From Halomonas sp. SSL-5 (GTDB lineage Bacteria > Pseudomonadota > Gammaproteobacteria > Pseudomonadales > Halomonadaceae), in contig NZ_JAUYWF010000015.1 of the NCBI RefSeq assembly GCF_030708455.1, forward strand, positions 1 through 51,693: a stretch of 51,693 nucleotides of DNA, written 5' to 3'. Position numbers and translations under genes: made by a program. Of the stretch, positions 27,271 to 35,471 are shown in pieces. Within the stretch, counting starts at the first letter, position 1. Every line of letters begins with the position of its first letter. Under the pieces are notes generated by a model. The model saw only the letters and a program-made list of their open reading frames with translations. It ran no database searches and was not told the origin of the DNA.

Positions 27271-27346
27271 CGCACTGTAGGCGCGGCGGGGTGACGCAGG
27301 TCACTTGAAATCGGCATCGCCCGCCATGATGTCATGCAACACGGCT

Positions 27347-27360
27347 ATCATGGCCATGAT
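27347..27360. promoter_or_regulatory. palindrome upstream of dps
   Basis: ATCATGGCCATGAT is a perfect 14-base palindrome 70 bases before the dps ATG. A second dyad GCCGCC/GGCGGC follows at 27373-27388. Either could be an operator; the regulator is unknown. No clear sigma70 promoter was found. Confidence 0.35.
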
Positions 27361-27429
27361 CAGGATTCGCTGGCCGCCATCCGGCGGCATGTTGATCATG
27401 GATACCCAAACGACCAAGGAGGCATTCTC

Positions 27430-27903
27430 ATGAGCGACACCAACCGTATCGGCCTGCACGAGGCCAGCGCCAGCCAGCTGGCCGAGAAGCTCAACGAGCT
27501 GCTGGCCAACTACCAGATCTTCTACATGAACGTGCGCGGCTACCACTGGAACGTGAAGGGCCCGCAGTTCTTCCAGCTCCACGAGAAGTTCGAGGAGCTC
27601 TACACCGACCTGCTGACCAAGGTCGACGAGGTCGCCGAGCGCATCCTCACCCTGGGACACCAGCCGGTGCACGCCTACAGCGACTACGTCGAGATTTCGC
27701 GCATCAAGGAGGACAAGAACGTCTCGGACGGCAAGACCTGCGTCGAGGGCGTGCTGGCAGGCTATCAGGTGCTGATCGAGCTGCAGCGCGAGCTCCTCTC
27801 CCTGGCCTCGGATGCCGACGACGAGGGCACCGCGGCCCAGGCCGGCGACTATATCCGCGAACAGGAGAAGACCGTATGGATGCTGGCCAGCTACCTGGCC
27901 TGA
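27430..27903 (+). CDS. dps: Dps-family ferritin-like DNA protection protein
   Basis: A 157-residue four-helix-bundle protein of the Dps/MrgA group, which forms a dodecamer, oxidises and stores iron and shields DNA in stress. The inter-subunit ferroxidase motif is seen in YHWNVKGPQFFQLHEKFEEL and YTDLLTKVDEVAERIL (His, Asp and Glu ligands). The N-terminus is short, without the Lys-rich tail of E. coli Dps, so DNA binding may be weak. AAGGAGG lies a few bases before the ATG at 27430. A strong terminator follows. Confidence 0.92.
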   Translation: MSDTNRIGLHEASASQLAEKLNELLANYQIFYMNVRGYHWNVKGPQFFQLHEKFEELYTDLLTKVDEVAERILTLGHQPVHAYSDYVEISRIKEDKNVSDGKTCVEGVLAGYQVLIELQRELLSLASDADDEGTAAQAGDYIREQEKTVWMLASYLA

Positions 27904-27923
27904 TCCGGAAGCAGAGTTTCTCT

Positions 27924-27960
27924 CACGACGACGCCGGGCCCCAGGCCCGGCGTCGTCGTG
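27924..27960. terminator. bidirectional terminator between dps and pepD
   Basis: A perfect 17-base stem, CACGACGACGCCGGGCC at 27924-27940 with its complement at 27944-27960 and a CCA loop. It lies between convergent genes. Confidence 0.8.
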
Positions 27961-27979
27961 TCTGGCTGGCGCATTTCGC

Positions 27980-29449
27980 TCAGGCCGCGGGGCGAGCCAG
28001 GTCCTCCACCAGGGCACGCAGCAGCGTCCAGAACTCCTCCACCGAGGCGACCTCGACCCGCTCGTCGGGAGAGTGGGCGCCGCGGATCAGCGGGCCGAAG
28101 GAGATCATCTCCAGCTCGGGATACTTGCCGCCGAGGATCCCGCACTCCAGCCCGGCATGGATCACCTTGACCGCCGGGTCGCTGCCCAGCCGCTCGCGGT
28201 GCACGCGCTGGAAGCGCGTGAGCAGCTCGCTGCGCGCTTGCGGGGTCCAGCCAGGGTAGCCGTTCTCGATGCGCACCCGGGCGCCGATCAGTTCGAACAG
28301 GGCGCGCAGGCGGTCGGCCAGGTCCCGGGTGGCGCTGTCGCGCAGCGAGCGCACCAGGGCGCCGAGCTGGAAACGCCCCTGGGCCAGGCTGACCACGCCG
28401 AGGTTATTGGAGGTCTCGACCACGCCGGGCACCTCCTGGCTCATGCGCTCCACACCGCAGGGCGCGGCGTGCAGGGCGGCCAGCAGCAGGTGGGTCGCCT
28501 GGGCGGTGAGCGGCTCATCGGCGGGTGCCTCGACCGCCTCGAGGGTCAGCGAAAGCCCATCATCGACCCCGGCCAGCTCGTCACGCAGGGTGGACTCGAG
28601 GGCCGCCAATTCGGCCATCGCGGCTTCGCGCTCCTCCTCGGGCAGCGCCAGCACCGCAAAGGCCTCGCGCGGCAGGGCGTTGCGCAGCGTCCCCCCCTCA
28701 TAGCTCGCCAAGCGCGCGTCGAAGCGCTCCAGGGCGCGCAGCGCGCGAACCAGCAGGCGGTTGGCGTTGCCCAGCCCCTTGTGGATATCGATCCCCGAGT
28801 GGCCGCCTCGCAGGCCGGTCAGCGAGAGGCGCAGTGCCACCTCGTCATCGGCCATGGCCGCGGTGGGCAGCTGCGCCTCCACCACCACGTCGGTGCCGCC
28901 GGCGCAGCCGATGAACACCTCGCCGCGATCCTCGGAGTCGAGGTTGAGCAGGTAGCGCCCGGTGAGCCAGCCCTCGGCGAGGTTGAGCGCCCCGCCCATG
29001 CCGGACTCCTCCTCCAGGGTGAAGAGCGCCTCCAGCGGGCCGTGGGCGAGGTCGTCGGCCTCGAGGATCGCCAGGGCGGCGGCCACGCCGAGGCCGTTGT
29101 CGGCGCCCAGGGTGGTGCCGCTGGCGCGCAGCCAGCCGTCGTCGCCGAGGCGGGTCTCGATGGGGTCGCGGGTGAAGTCGTGGGGGTGGCCGCTGTTGGC
29201 CTGGGGCACCATGTCGAGGTGGCCCTGGAAGATCACCCCCGGGGCGTCCTCGCGGCCAGGCGTCGCGGGCTTGCGTATCAGCAGGTTACCGAAGGCATCG
29301 CGCTCGTGGGCGAGGCCCCGGGTGTCGGCCCAGGCCTCGAGGCGGGCCGCCAGGGCGGCCTCATGGCCGGAGGGGCGCGGGGTCTCGCACAGGGTGCGGA
29401 AGTGGCGCCACAGCGGCTGCGGCGCGAGCCGATCGAGATGTTCGTTCAT
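27980..29449 (-). CDS. pepD: PepD aminoacyl-histidine dipeptidase
   Basis: A 489-residue M20-family metallopeptidase (peptidase D, carnosinase-like). Zinc ligands are visible in FQGHLDMVPQ, TLGADNGLGVA, LEEESGMGGA and LLNLDSEDRGE, in the usual order, and the lid domain lies between about 190 and 400. It begins MNEHLDRLAPQPLWRHFRTL, typical for the family. It hydrolyses Xaa-His and other dipeptides in the cytoplasm. GGGATCCCC precedes the ATG, a weak ribosome site. It is convergent with dps. Confidence 0.93.
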   Translation of the reverse strand: MNEHLDRLAPQPLWRHFRTLCETPRPSGHEAALAARLEAWADTRGLAHERDAFGNLLIRKPATPGREDAPGVIFQGHLDMVPQANSGHPHDFTRDPIETRLGDDGWLRASGTTLGADNGLGVAAALAILEADDLAHGPLEALFTLEEESGMGGALNLAEGWLTGRYLLNLDSEDRGEVFIGCAGGTDVVVEAQLPTAAMADDEVALRLSLTGLRGGHSGIDIHKGLGNANRLLVRALRALERFDARLASYEGGTLRNALPREAFAVLALPEEEREAAMAELAALESTLRDELAGVDDGLSLTLEAVEAPADEPLTAQATHLLLAALHAAPCGVERMSQEVPGVVETSNNLGVVSLAQGRFQLGALVRSLRDSATRDLADRLRALFELIGARVRIENGYPGWTPQARSELLTRFQRVHRERLGSDPAVKVIHAGLECGILGGKYPELEMISFGPLIRGAHSPDERVEVASVEEFWTLLRALVEDLARPAA

Positions 29450-29523
29450 GGGGATCCCTTGCTGAGTAACCGACCTACCTTACTCAGCCCGCTCCGGCAG
29501 GGGAAGCGGTGGCCGACTCCAGT

Positions 29524-29664
29524 CAGGGTTATCGCAGATGGAAGCACCGCTCAAGGCTATCCCGGCGACAGGTCTGTTCGGGGGCGCTATGAACCCGTCC
29601 ATGGGCGCTACCTCGGCCATCCTTGATCCTCGGACCCCCTCCAGACCTATCCCCGGCGCCTCGC
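29524..29664 (-). repeat. dispersed structured element, copy D (long form, reverse)
   Basis: On the minus strand it begins GCGAGGCGCCGGGGATAGGT inside tmcA and ends TGCGATAACCCTG. The arms GATAGGTCT (plus 29643-29651) and AGACCTGTC (plus 29567-29575) pair, as do GGGGG and CCCCC. The core GTCCGAGGATCAAGGATGGC then CGAGGTAGCGCCC matches copy B closely. It supplies the last codons and the TAG of tmcA. Confidence 0.85.
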
Positions 29665-31845
29665 TGAGAGCATTAACCGTGCAACCGCCTGGCGGAGCCG
29701 GGCGGTGGCCTGGCGCCGTCCCGGCACGCCCAGGCGCCTGGCCAGGGCCTCGCCGGTGAGGCCCTGAAAGCCCCAGGCCACGAGCAGCGCCAGGTCGGCA
29801 TCCTCGGGGGACACGCCGCGGGCCAAGGCGTGACGCACCAGCGCCTGCAGCGCCGGTCGCGCCAGCGCCGGCTCGCGGTGGCCGGCGGCGACATCCTCGG
29901 CATCCTGGCGATCGTCGTCGGTAAGGGCCGGTCCGTCGCCCTCCGACAGCAGGGCGGCGGCGACGTCGGGCGCCAGGTCGCGCAGCTCGAAGGCGAGCAG
30001 GCCCGGCAGGGCGCGCTGGAAGCGCTCGGTCAGGGTGGCCAGCAGGCGCTCGCCGCCCTCGCCGGTGGCGCGGGCCACCATCAGGGCGTGCTCGCCGGTG
30101 GCGGTCTCGCGGGTCAGGCCCAGGCGCACCGTGCGAAAGCCCTGGCGACGCCAGAAGGTGATCAGTCCCGGTTCGGCGCCGAAGCTCGCGCCCAGCAGGT
30201 CACAGCCATCGGTGCGCGCCCGCGCCAGCTCCGCCTCAATCAGCACCTGGCCCAGCCCCTCCCGGCGGCGCTCGGGGGCCACGGCGATGCGCACCACCCG
30301 GCGCAGGCGGCCGGTGAGCGCCTCCCGGACGCCGGCATGGGCGGCCAGGGACTGGGCCATCAGGTGGCCACGGGGGCGCCGCTCGCCGCGGGCCACGTGC
30401 TCGGCGAGCGTCGCATCGAAGCCGCCCTCGTCGCCGGTCAGCGCCACCGCCAGGGGCGCCCCGTCGCCCTCCAGGGCCGTCACCGAGAGGCCCGGGCCGT
30501 CCAGCAGCAGGCGCAGGTCGCTCGGCGTGGTGCGGTAGTGGGCCTGCACCAGCAGCCCGAACAGGGCGCGCAGGCGCGGCTCATCGACGGTAAGTTCATC
30601 CCGCGACAACCTCTCCGGCATGCCATCGGCCTGCGCCTCGGGCTCGGGAGGCTCGGCATCCAGCATCAGCAGGCGATGGAGCAGCGGTTCCAGCGGGTCG
30701 TCGGCCGCCCAGCGGATCGGCGCGGCCAGGTGCAGGCCCCGCCACTCCGGCGTGGCGCGCTCGAGGCGCTCGCGGAAGCGCAGGGCGAAGCCGCGGCCGG
30801 AGCCCTCGTAGCCGTGCACGGTGGTGGCGAAGGCGATGCGCGGGAAGGCGTCGAGCCACTCGCCGAGCAGCCCGGCGGGGATCGCCGCCGCCTCGTCCAC
30901 CAGCAGCAGCCGGCCGGCGCCGCCGGCCTCGCCGGCCCGGGCGAGTTCGGCCAGGGCATCGGGGGCCACGAAGCGCACCGCCCCGCGGTCGGTGACGAAG
31001 GCGCCGCCCCGGCGTTCGCCGTGGGGGCAAAGTGCGGCCAGCCGTTCGAAGAGACTCTCCACCGCCGCCGGGCGCGGCGCGGTGACCAGCACCTCGGGCT
31101 CGCCGGCGGCCAGCCAGCGGGCGCCGGCGATCCCCAGGGCGGCGCTCTTGCCGCGGCCGCGGTCGGCGGTGATCACCAGCGGTCGACGGCGACGCAGGCG
31201 GCCCAGCCGCTCAACCGCCCGGGCCTGGTCGCCGGTCAGGCAGTCGCTATCGGCCACCGCCCCGCCGCAGGGCGCCTCGCGGACGGGCAGCCTCGGCAGG
31301 CGTGGCGCCTGCCCGACGCGCCAGCGAATCACCCCGCCGGCGGCCGAGAGCAGCCGCGCCAGCCGGGCCAGGTAACGGCTGGTAAGCGCCTCGGGCCGCC
31401 AGGGGTGCTCGGCCAACCGCGCATAGTCGGCATCCGGGCGCGCGCCCCAATCGTCCGGCGTCATCAGTACCAGCAGCCCCCCGGCGCGCAGGGTGCCGGC
31501 CAGGGCCGCGACCGCATCGGGGTCGAAGCCCGCCCCGCAGGAGACGGCGTCGACCACCAGCAGGTCATGCTCGCCCCCCAGGCGGGTGCGGGCGCGGGCG
31601 GGCGGCAGCCAGTGCACGCCCTCGACCTGCCCAGGCGCCTCGGGCGCTACCCAAAGAGGCGAGCGCCAGGCGCCGGTCAGCCACAGCTCAGCGGCGGCTC
31701 CGCGACACGCCTCTGGCGCCCCCTGCAGCCACGCCAGCCCCCGCCAGCGGCGGTGACCGAGTCGCCTGGCATGGGCCAGCAGCGCCCGTGTCGACGCATC
31801 CAGCCCCCTCGCCGTCTTGCCCGCTTCACCTTCTCTTCGGGTCAT
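29647..31845 (-). CDS. tmcA: tRNA(Met) cytidine acetyltransferase TmcA
   Basis: A 732-residue enzyme that acetylates the wobble cytidine (C34) of elongator tRNA(Met) using acetyl-CoA and ATP. In order: an N-terminal DUF1726-like domain (about 40-170), a RecA-like helicase domain with Walker A TADRGRGKSAAL and Walker B LLLVDEAAAIP, a GNAT acetyltransferase domain with VVRIAVAPERRREGLGQVL, and a C-terminal tRNA-binding domain. AGGAG precedes ATG 31845. The terminal residues (SARRRG) and the TAG stop come from the dispersed element copy D, so the end of the protein is probably non-native. Confidence 0.92.
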   Translation of the reverse strand: MTRREGEAGKTARGLDASTRALLAHARRLGHRRWRGLAWLQGAPEACRGAAAELWLTGAWRSPLWVAPEAPGQVEGVHWLPPARARTRLGGEHDLLVVDAVSCGAGFDPDAVAALAGTLRAGGLLVLMTPDDWGARPDADYARLAEHPWRPEALTSRYLARLARLLSAAGGVIRWRVGQAPRLPRLPVREAPCGGAVADSDCLTGDQARAVERLGRLRRRRPLVITADRGRGKSAALGIAGARWLAAGEPEVLVTAPRPAAVESLFERLAALCPHGERRGGAFVTDRGAVRFVAPDALAELARAGEAGGAGRLLLVDEAAAIPAGLLGEWLDAFPRIAFATTVHGYEGSGRGFALRFRERLERATPEWRGLHLAAPIRWAADDPLEPLLHRLLMLDAEPPEPEAQADGMPERLSRDELTVDEPRLRALFGLLVQAHYRTTPSDLRLLLDGPGLSVTALEGDGAPLAVALTGDEGGFDATLAEHVARGERRPRGHLMAQSLAAHAGVREALTGRLRRVVRIAVAPERRREGLGQVLIEAELARARTDGCDLLGASFGAEPGLITFWRRQGFRTVRLGLTRETATGEHALMVARATGEGGERLLATLTERFQRALPGLLAFELRDLAPDVAAALLSEGDGPALTDDDRQDAEDVAAGHREPALARPALQALVRHALARGVSPEDADLALLVAWGFQGLTGEALARRLGVPGRRQATARLRQAVARLMLSARRRG

Positions 31846-32236
31846 CGCCCCTCTCCTGGCATCGCGCCCCTGGCACCACACTCTGGCACCACGGCCACTT
31901 CTAGCACTTTGGTCTTATGGCGATGCAGCATTCAACGCTGAAAACCGCCCGAATAGCGACATTGACGTAAACGTAAGGCTACTATAACCGACTGATAAAC
32001 AATCACTTAACCATCACTCCTGCGGGACCGAACGGCCACGCCAGCGGCACCGTCATCCGGTTATCAGGAGTCGGCGCCGTCACACCGGCATGATCGTCTC
32101 GCGAGCCAATAGCATGCTAGCTTGAGGCCGTAGTTGCGGATCTGCCAATGCAACATGCAACGGCTTCCGCAGCCCGGCATTATCCGGCGGGCGCCGACCC
32201 GCGCCGCCGCCTGCTCAGACCCGAAGGGAGAACAAC
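31846..32236. other. 391-base divergent intergenic region, tmcA / TRAP operon
   Basis: AT-richer than the genes around it. It carries a promoter/operator-like site at 31962-31988 and no ORF that looks coding. AAGGGAG before the dctP ATG is a good ribosome site. No terminator or repeat of the families described here was recognised. Confidence 0.6.
31962..31988 (+). promoter_or_regulatory. LiuR-like operator/promoter candidate before the TRAP operon
   Basis: TTGACGTAAACGTAAG (31962-31977) contains two ACGT steps in a dyad like the TTxACGTnnACGTxAA operators of LiuR-type MerR regulators. TTGACG could also be a -35, with TATAAC at 31983-31988 as -10 after 15 bases. The leader to dctP would be about 240 bases. 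Confidence 0.3.
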
Positions 32237-33346
32237 ATGAAAGCACTGCGCACCTTCACGCTCACCGGCCTGGCCGCCGGCGTGGCCCTGGCCACGCTGA
32301 GCACCACCGCCCAGGCCCAGGAAGAGTGGACCATGACCACCACCTGGCCGGACAACCTGGACCTGATCCAGATGGACCGCCACTGGGTGGAGCTGGTCAA
32401 CAAGCTGGCCGGCGACGAGCTGACCATCGACTTCCGCGCCGGCGGCACCCTGATGCCCGGCAGCGAGGTCTTCGACGCCACCCAGACCGGCGCCATCGAG
32501 GCCGCCGCCGACTGGCCCGGCTACTGGGCGGGCCTGAGCCCGGCCTTCTCGCCGCTGGCCACCACCACCAGCCTGTTCAACGGGGTGGACTACCTCAACT
32601 GGATCAACCAGTGGGGCGGCTTCGAGCTGTATCAGGAGGTCTACGGCCAGTATGACATGGTCTACCTGCCCTACGGGATCACCAACAACGAGTCCGGTTT
32701 CATGGGCGGCACCCCCATCGAGAGCATCGCCGACCTCGAGGGCAAGCGCCTGCGCCTCTCCGGCCGCGACCAGGGCCGCGTGCTCGAGAAGCTCGGCGGC
32801 TCCCAGGTCACCCTGGCCGGCGGCGAGGTCTACCAGGCCATCGAACGCGGCGTGATCGACGCCGGCGAGTTCTCCACCCCGGGGGTCGACTACAAGGCCG
32901 GCTTCGGCGAGGTCGCCGACTACTGGTCCACCCCGGGCTGGCACCAGTCCGCCAGCGTGTTCGGCGTGATGATCAACAAGGACGCCTGGGACGCCCTCTC
33001 CGAGGAGACCCAGGAGAAGCTGAAGATCGCCGCCGAGGCCACCATGGCCTGGTCGCTGGCCTGGTCCGAGCGCGAATCCACCGAGGCCACCGTCAAGTTC
33101 AAGGATGAGGGCATGACCATCAACCAGCTGCCCGAAGAGGACCTGGCACGCATCCAGGAGATCACCAACGAGGTGATCCTGCAGGGCGCCTGCGAGGACC
33201 CGATGCACGCCAAGGTCTACCACTCCATGGTCAGCTACCTGGAGCACTACGCCAACTGGCGCGACGTGACCGTGCCCTTCAACATGAGCCGCACCATGGA
33301 CAACCTGCCGTCCGTGGAAGAGCTCGAGGCCTGCATGAACCAGTAA
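32237..33346 (+). CDS. dctP: TRAP transporter periplasmic substrate-binding protein (DctP)
   Basis: A 369-residue periplasmic binding protein. The signal peptide MKALRTFTLTGLAAGVALAT ends at AQAQ. The family motif region ESIADLEGKRLRLSGRDQGR includes the conserved Arg that binds carboxylates, and the long helix at the C-terminus is typical of the TakP-like branch, whose members bind 2-oxo acids. A Cys pair at 318 and 364 may be present in the mature form. It is the first gene of dctP-dctQ-dctM, followed by two hairpins that likely raise its level above the permease genes. Confidence 0.9.
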   Translation: MKALRTFTLTGLAAGVALATLSTTAQAQEEWTMTTTWPDNLDLIQMDRHWVELVNKLAGDELTIDFRAGGTLMPGSEVFDATQTGAIEAAADWPGYWAGLSPAFSPLATTTSLFNGVDYLNWINQWGGFELYQEVYGQYDMVYLPYGITNNESGFMGGTPIESIADLEGKRLRLSGRDQGRVLEKLGGSQVTLAGGEVYQAIERGVIDAGEFSTPGVDYKAGFGEVADYWSTPGWHQSASVFGVMINKDAWDALSEETQEKLKIAAEATMAWSLAWSERESTEATVKFKDEGMTINQLPEEDLARIQEITNEVILQGACEDPMHAKVYHSMVSYLEHYANWRDVTVPFNMSRTMDNLPSVEELEACMNQ

Positions 33347-33357
33347 TCGGGAAAACC

Positions 33358-33403
33358 GCCGGGCCCTCGGGGCCCGGCTCCCCTGCGGCGCCCCTGGCGC
33401 CGC
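33358..33403 (+). terminator. two consecutive hairpins between dctP and dctQ
   Basis: GCCGGGCCC/GGGCCCGGC (33358-33378, TCG loop) and GCGGCGCC/GGCGCCGC (33385-33403, CCT loop), the second followed by CTTTCG. In a polycistronic unit such hairpins can act as partial terminators or protect the upstream message. Confidence 0.7.
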
Positions 33404-33439
33404 CTTTCGTCTGATTTTCCTGTTTCCGAGAGCCTCACC

Positions 33440-33958
33440 ATGAACGCCATTGCCAGGGCCATCGATGCCCTCAACGAGGGGTTCGGACGCCTGATCGCCC
33501 CGCTGCTCGCCGTGATCACGCTGATCGTGATCTATGATATCGCCGCCCGCTTCTTCATCGGCCGCCCCAGCGACTGGGCCTTCGATGTCACCAAGATGCT
33601 GTTCGGCGCCCATTTCATGCTGATGGCGGCCTATGGCCTACGCCATCATGCCCACGTCGAGGTCGACGTGCTCAAGCGCCTGCTCTCCCGCCGCAAGCAG
33701 GCCGCCCTCGACCTGGTCGGTTACCTGGTCTTCTTCGTGCCCTTCATCTGGATGCTGCTGACCTTCGGCTGGGCCTTCTTCGAGCGCTCCTTCAGCCGTG
33801 GCGAGACCACCTACGGCATGATGTCCATCCCGGTCTATCCGGTGAAGGGCGTGATCGTGGTGGCCGCCGTGCTGCTGCTGCTCCAGGCGGTGGCCGTCGT
33901 CATCCGCGCCTTCAGCGAACTGCGCAAGACGGATCCGAATAAGGAGAGTGCCGCATGA
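33440..33958 (+). CDS. dctQ: TRAP transporter small permease (DctQ)
   Basis: A 172-residue protein with four membrane helices, the small permease subunit of a TRAP transporter. FGAHFMLMAAYGLRHHAHVE, followed by VDVLK, matches the family signature. It bridges the binding protein and the large permease in the inner membrane. TTTCCGAGAG precedes the ATG. Its TGA overlaps the ATG of dctM in ATGA at 33955-33958. Confidence 0.9.
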   Translation: MNAIARAIDALNEGFGRLIAPLLAVITLIVIYDIAARFFIGRPSDWAFDVTKMLFGAHFMLMAAYGLRHHAHVEVDVLKRLLSRRKQAALDLVGYLVFFVPFIWMLLTFGWAFFERSFSRGETTYGMMSIPVYPVKGVIVVAAVLLLLQAVAVVIRAFSELRKTDPNKESAA

Positions 33959-35283
33959 GTGCCGAGATGCTCACCCTGTTCATGTTCGGCGGCCTGCTGA
34001 TCGGCCTGTTCATGGGCCATCCGCTGGCCTTCGTGCTCGGCGGCGTCGCGGTACTCGGCGCCTGGCTCGGCCCCGGAGCCAAGACGCTGGGTATCCTGAT
34101 CAACAACATCTATGGCAACTCCATGGACAACTATGTCCTGGTGGCCATCCCGCTGTTCGTGCTGATGGCACGCTTCCTGAATGACTCCGGCGTCACCGAG
34201 AAGATGTTCGATACCATGCGCCTGCTGCTGGCCAACCTGCGTGGCGGCCTGGCGCTGACCGTGGTCATCGTCTCGGTGCTGCTGGCCGCCACCACCGGCA
34301 TCGTCGGCGCCTCCATCGCGGTGATGGGCATGATCGCCCTGGTGCCGATGCTCAAGTACTCCTACAACAAGGAGCTGAGCGCCGGGGTGATCATGGCCAG
34401 CGGCTGTCTGGGCATCCTGATCCCGCCCAGCATCATGCTGATCCTGATGGCCAGCTACTCACCGGTCTCGGTGGGGGCGCTGTTCGCCGGCGCCCTGGTG
34501 CCGGGGGTGATGCTGGGCACCATGTATGCGCTCTACGTACTGATCATCTGCTTTATCAAACCCAGCTATGGCCCGGCCGTGCCCGCCGCGGAGCGCGCCG
34601 AGACCTCCACCGGCCAGCTGCTGATCATGCTCGCCAAGTACGTGGTGCCGCCGATGTCGCTGATCCTCGGCGTGCTGGGCTCGCTGTTCCTGGGCATCGC
34701 CACCGCCACCGAGGCCTCGGCCATCGGGGTGGCCATCGCCTTCGTGCTGTTCCTGATCTTCGGCGACCGCAAGGCGTCGACCTGCTATCACACCCTGATC
34801 GAGGCCAGCAAGACCACCACCATGGTGATGCTGGTGGTCGTGGGGGCCACCGCCTTCACCGGGGTGTTCTCCATCGGCGGCGGCATGGACGTCATCCACG
34901 AGGTGGTGATGGCGATGCCCGGCGGCACCATCGGGGCGCTGATCCTGATGCTGTTCCTGGTGTTCATCCTGGGCATGTTCCTGGACTGGACCGGCATCGT
35001 GCTGCTCAGCTTCCCGATCATGCTGCCCATCGTCGACAGCATGGGGGTGGATATGCTGTGGTTCGTGGTGATGGTTGCCGTGGTGCTGCAGACCTCCTTC
35101 CTCACCCCGCCCTTCGGCTATGCGCTCTTCTACCTCAAGGGGGTGGCGCCACCCGGGGTGGAGATCGTCGACCTCTACCGCGCGGTCATTCCCTTCGTGG
35201 CGCTGATCGTGCTGGCCTGCGTGCTGATGGCCTTCTTCCCGGTGCTGATCACCGGCCTGCCGGGGATGCTGCTCGGCTACTAG
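33955..35283 (+). CDS. dctM: TRAP transporter large permease (DctM)
   Basis: A 442-residue protein with about twelve helices, the transport subunit of the TRAP system, driven by a Na+ gradient. It contains FMGHPLAFVLGGVAVLGAWL, SGCLGILIPPSIMLILMASY and FLDWTGIVLLSFPIMLPIVD, characteristic of DctM. AAGGAG precedes the ATG, which overlaps the dctQ stop. The operon ends in a strong terminator. Uptake of a 2-oxo or dicarboxylic acid is inferred from family, not shown. Confidence 0.92.
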   Translation: MSAEMLTLFMFGGLLIGLFMGHPLAFVLGGVAVLGAWLGPGAKTLGILINNIYGNSMDNYVLVAIPLFVLMARFLNDSGVTEKMFDTMRLLLANLRGGLALTVVIVSVLLAATTGIVGASIAVMGMIALVPMLKYSYNKELSAGVIMASGCLGILIPPSIMLILMASYSPVSVGALFAGALVPGVMLGTMYALYVLIICFIKPSYGPAVPAAERAETSTGQLLIMLAKYVVPPMSLILGVLGSLFLGIATATEASAIGVAIAFVLFLIFGDRKASTCYHTLIEASKTTTMVMLVVVGATAFTGVFSIGGGMDVIHEVVMAMPGGTIGALILMLFLVFILGMFLDWTGIVLLSFPIMLPIVDSMGVDMLWFVVMVAVVLQTSFLTPPFGYALFYLKGVAPPGVEIVDLYRAVIPFVALIVLACVLMAFFPVLITGLPGMLLGY

Positions 35284-35291
35284 CACCCTCA

Positions 35292-35331
35292 GGGACAGTC
35301 CCTTTTCGCTGGGGACAGTCCCTTCTCGCTG
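35292..35331 (+). repeat. two-unit tandem repeat of a GGGACAGTCCC motif
   Basis: GGGACAGTCCCTTTTCGCTG and GGGACAGTCCCTTCTCGCTG lie end to end. Each unit has the small dyad GGGAC AGT CCC. They lie between dctM and its terminator. Confidence 0.8.
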
Positions 35332-35360
35332 ACGCCCGCCGTCTTATGACGGCGGGCGTC
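35331..35360 (+). terminator. terminator of the TRAP operon
   Basis: GACGCCCGCCGTC at 35331-35343 and its complement at 35348-35360 around TTAT, a perfect 13-base stem, followed by GTCGTCTTG. Confidence 0.78.
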
Positions 35361-35471
35361 GTCGTCTTGCCCCCGGTCAGCCGAAGTCGGCTGCAGCGAT
35401 CAGGCGCAACTGATACCATTTGCCGTCGTCAACGTCTCGCATTTGCTTTTGCGCCTGCAAGGAGCCTTGCC

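Noticed and set aside
29830..31941. A 703-codon plus-strand frame opposite tmcA
   Set aside because: TmcA motifs (Walker A, DEAA, GNAT) are on the minus strand; the plus frame is low-complexity.
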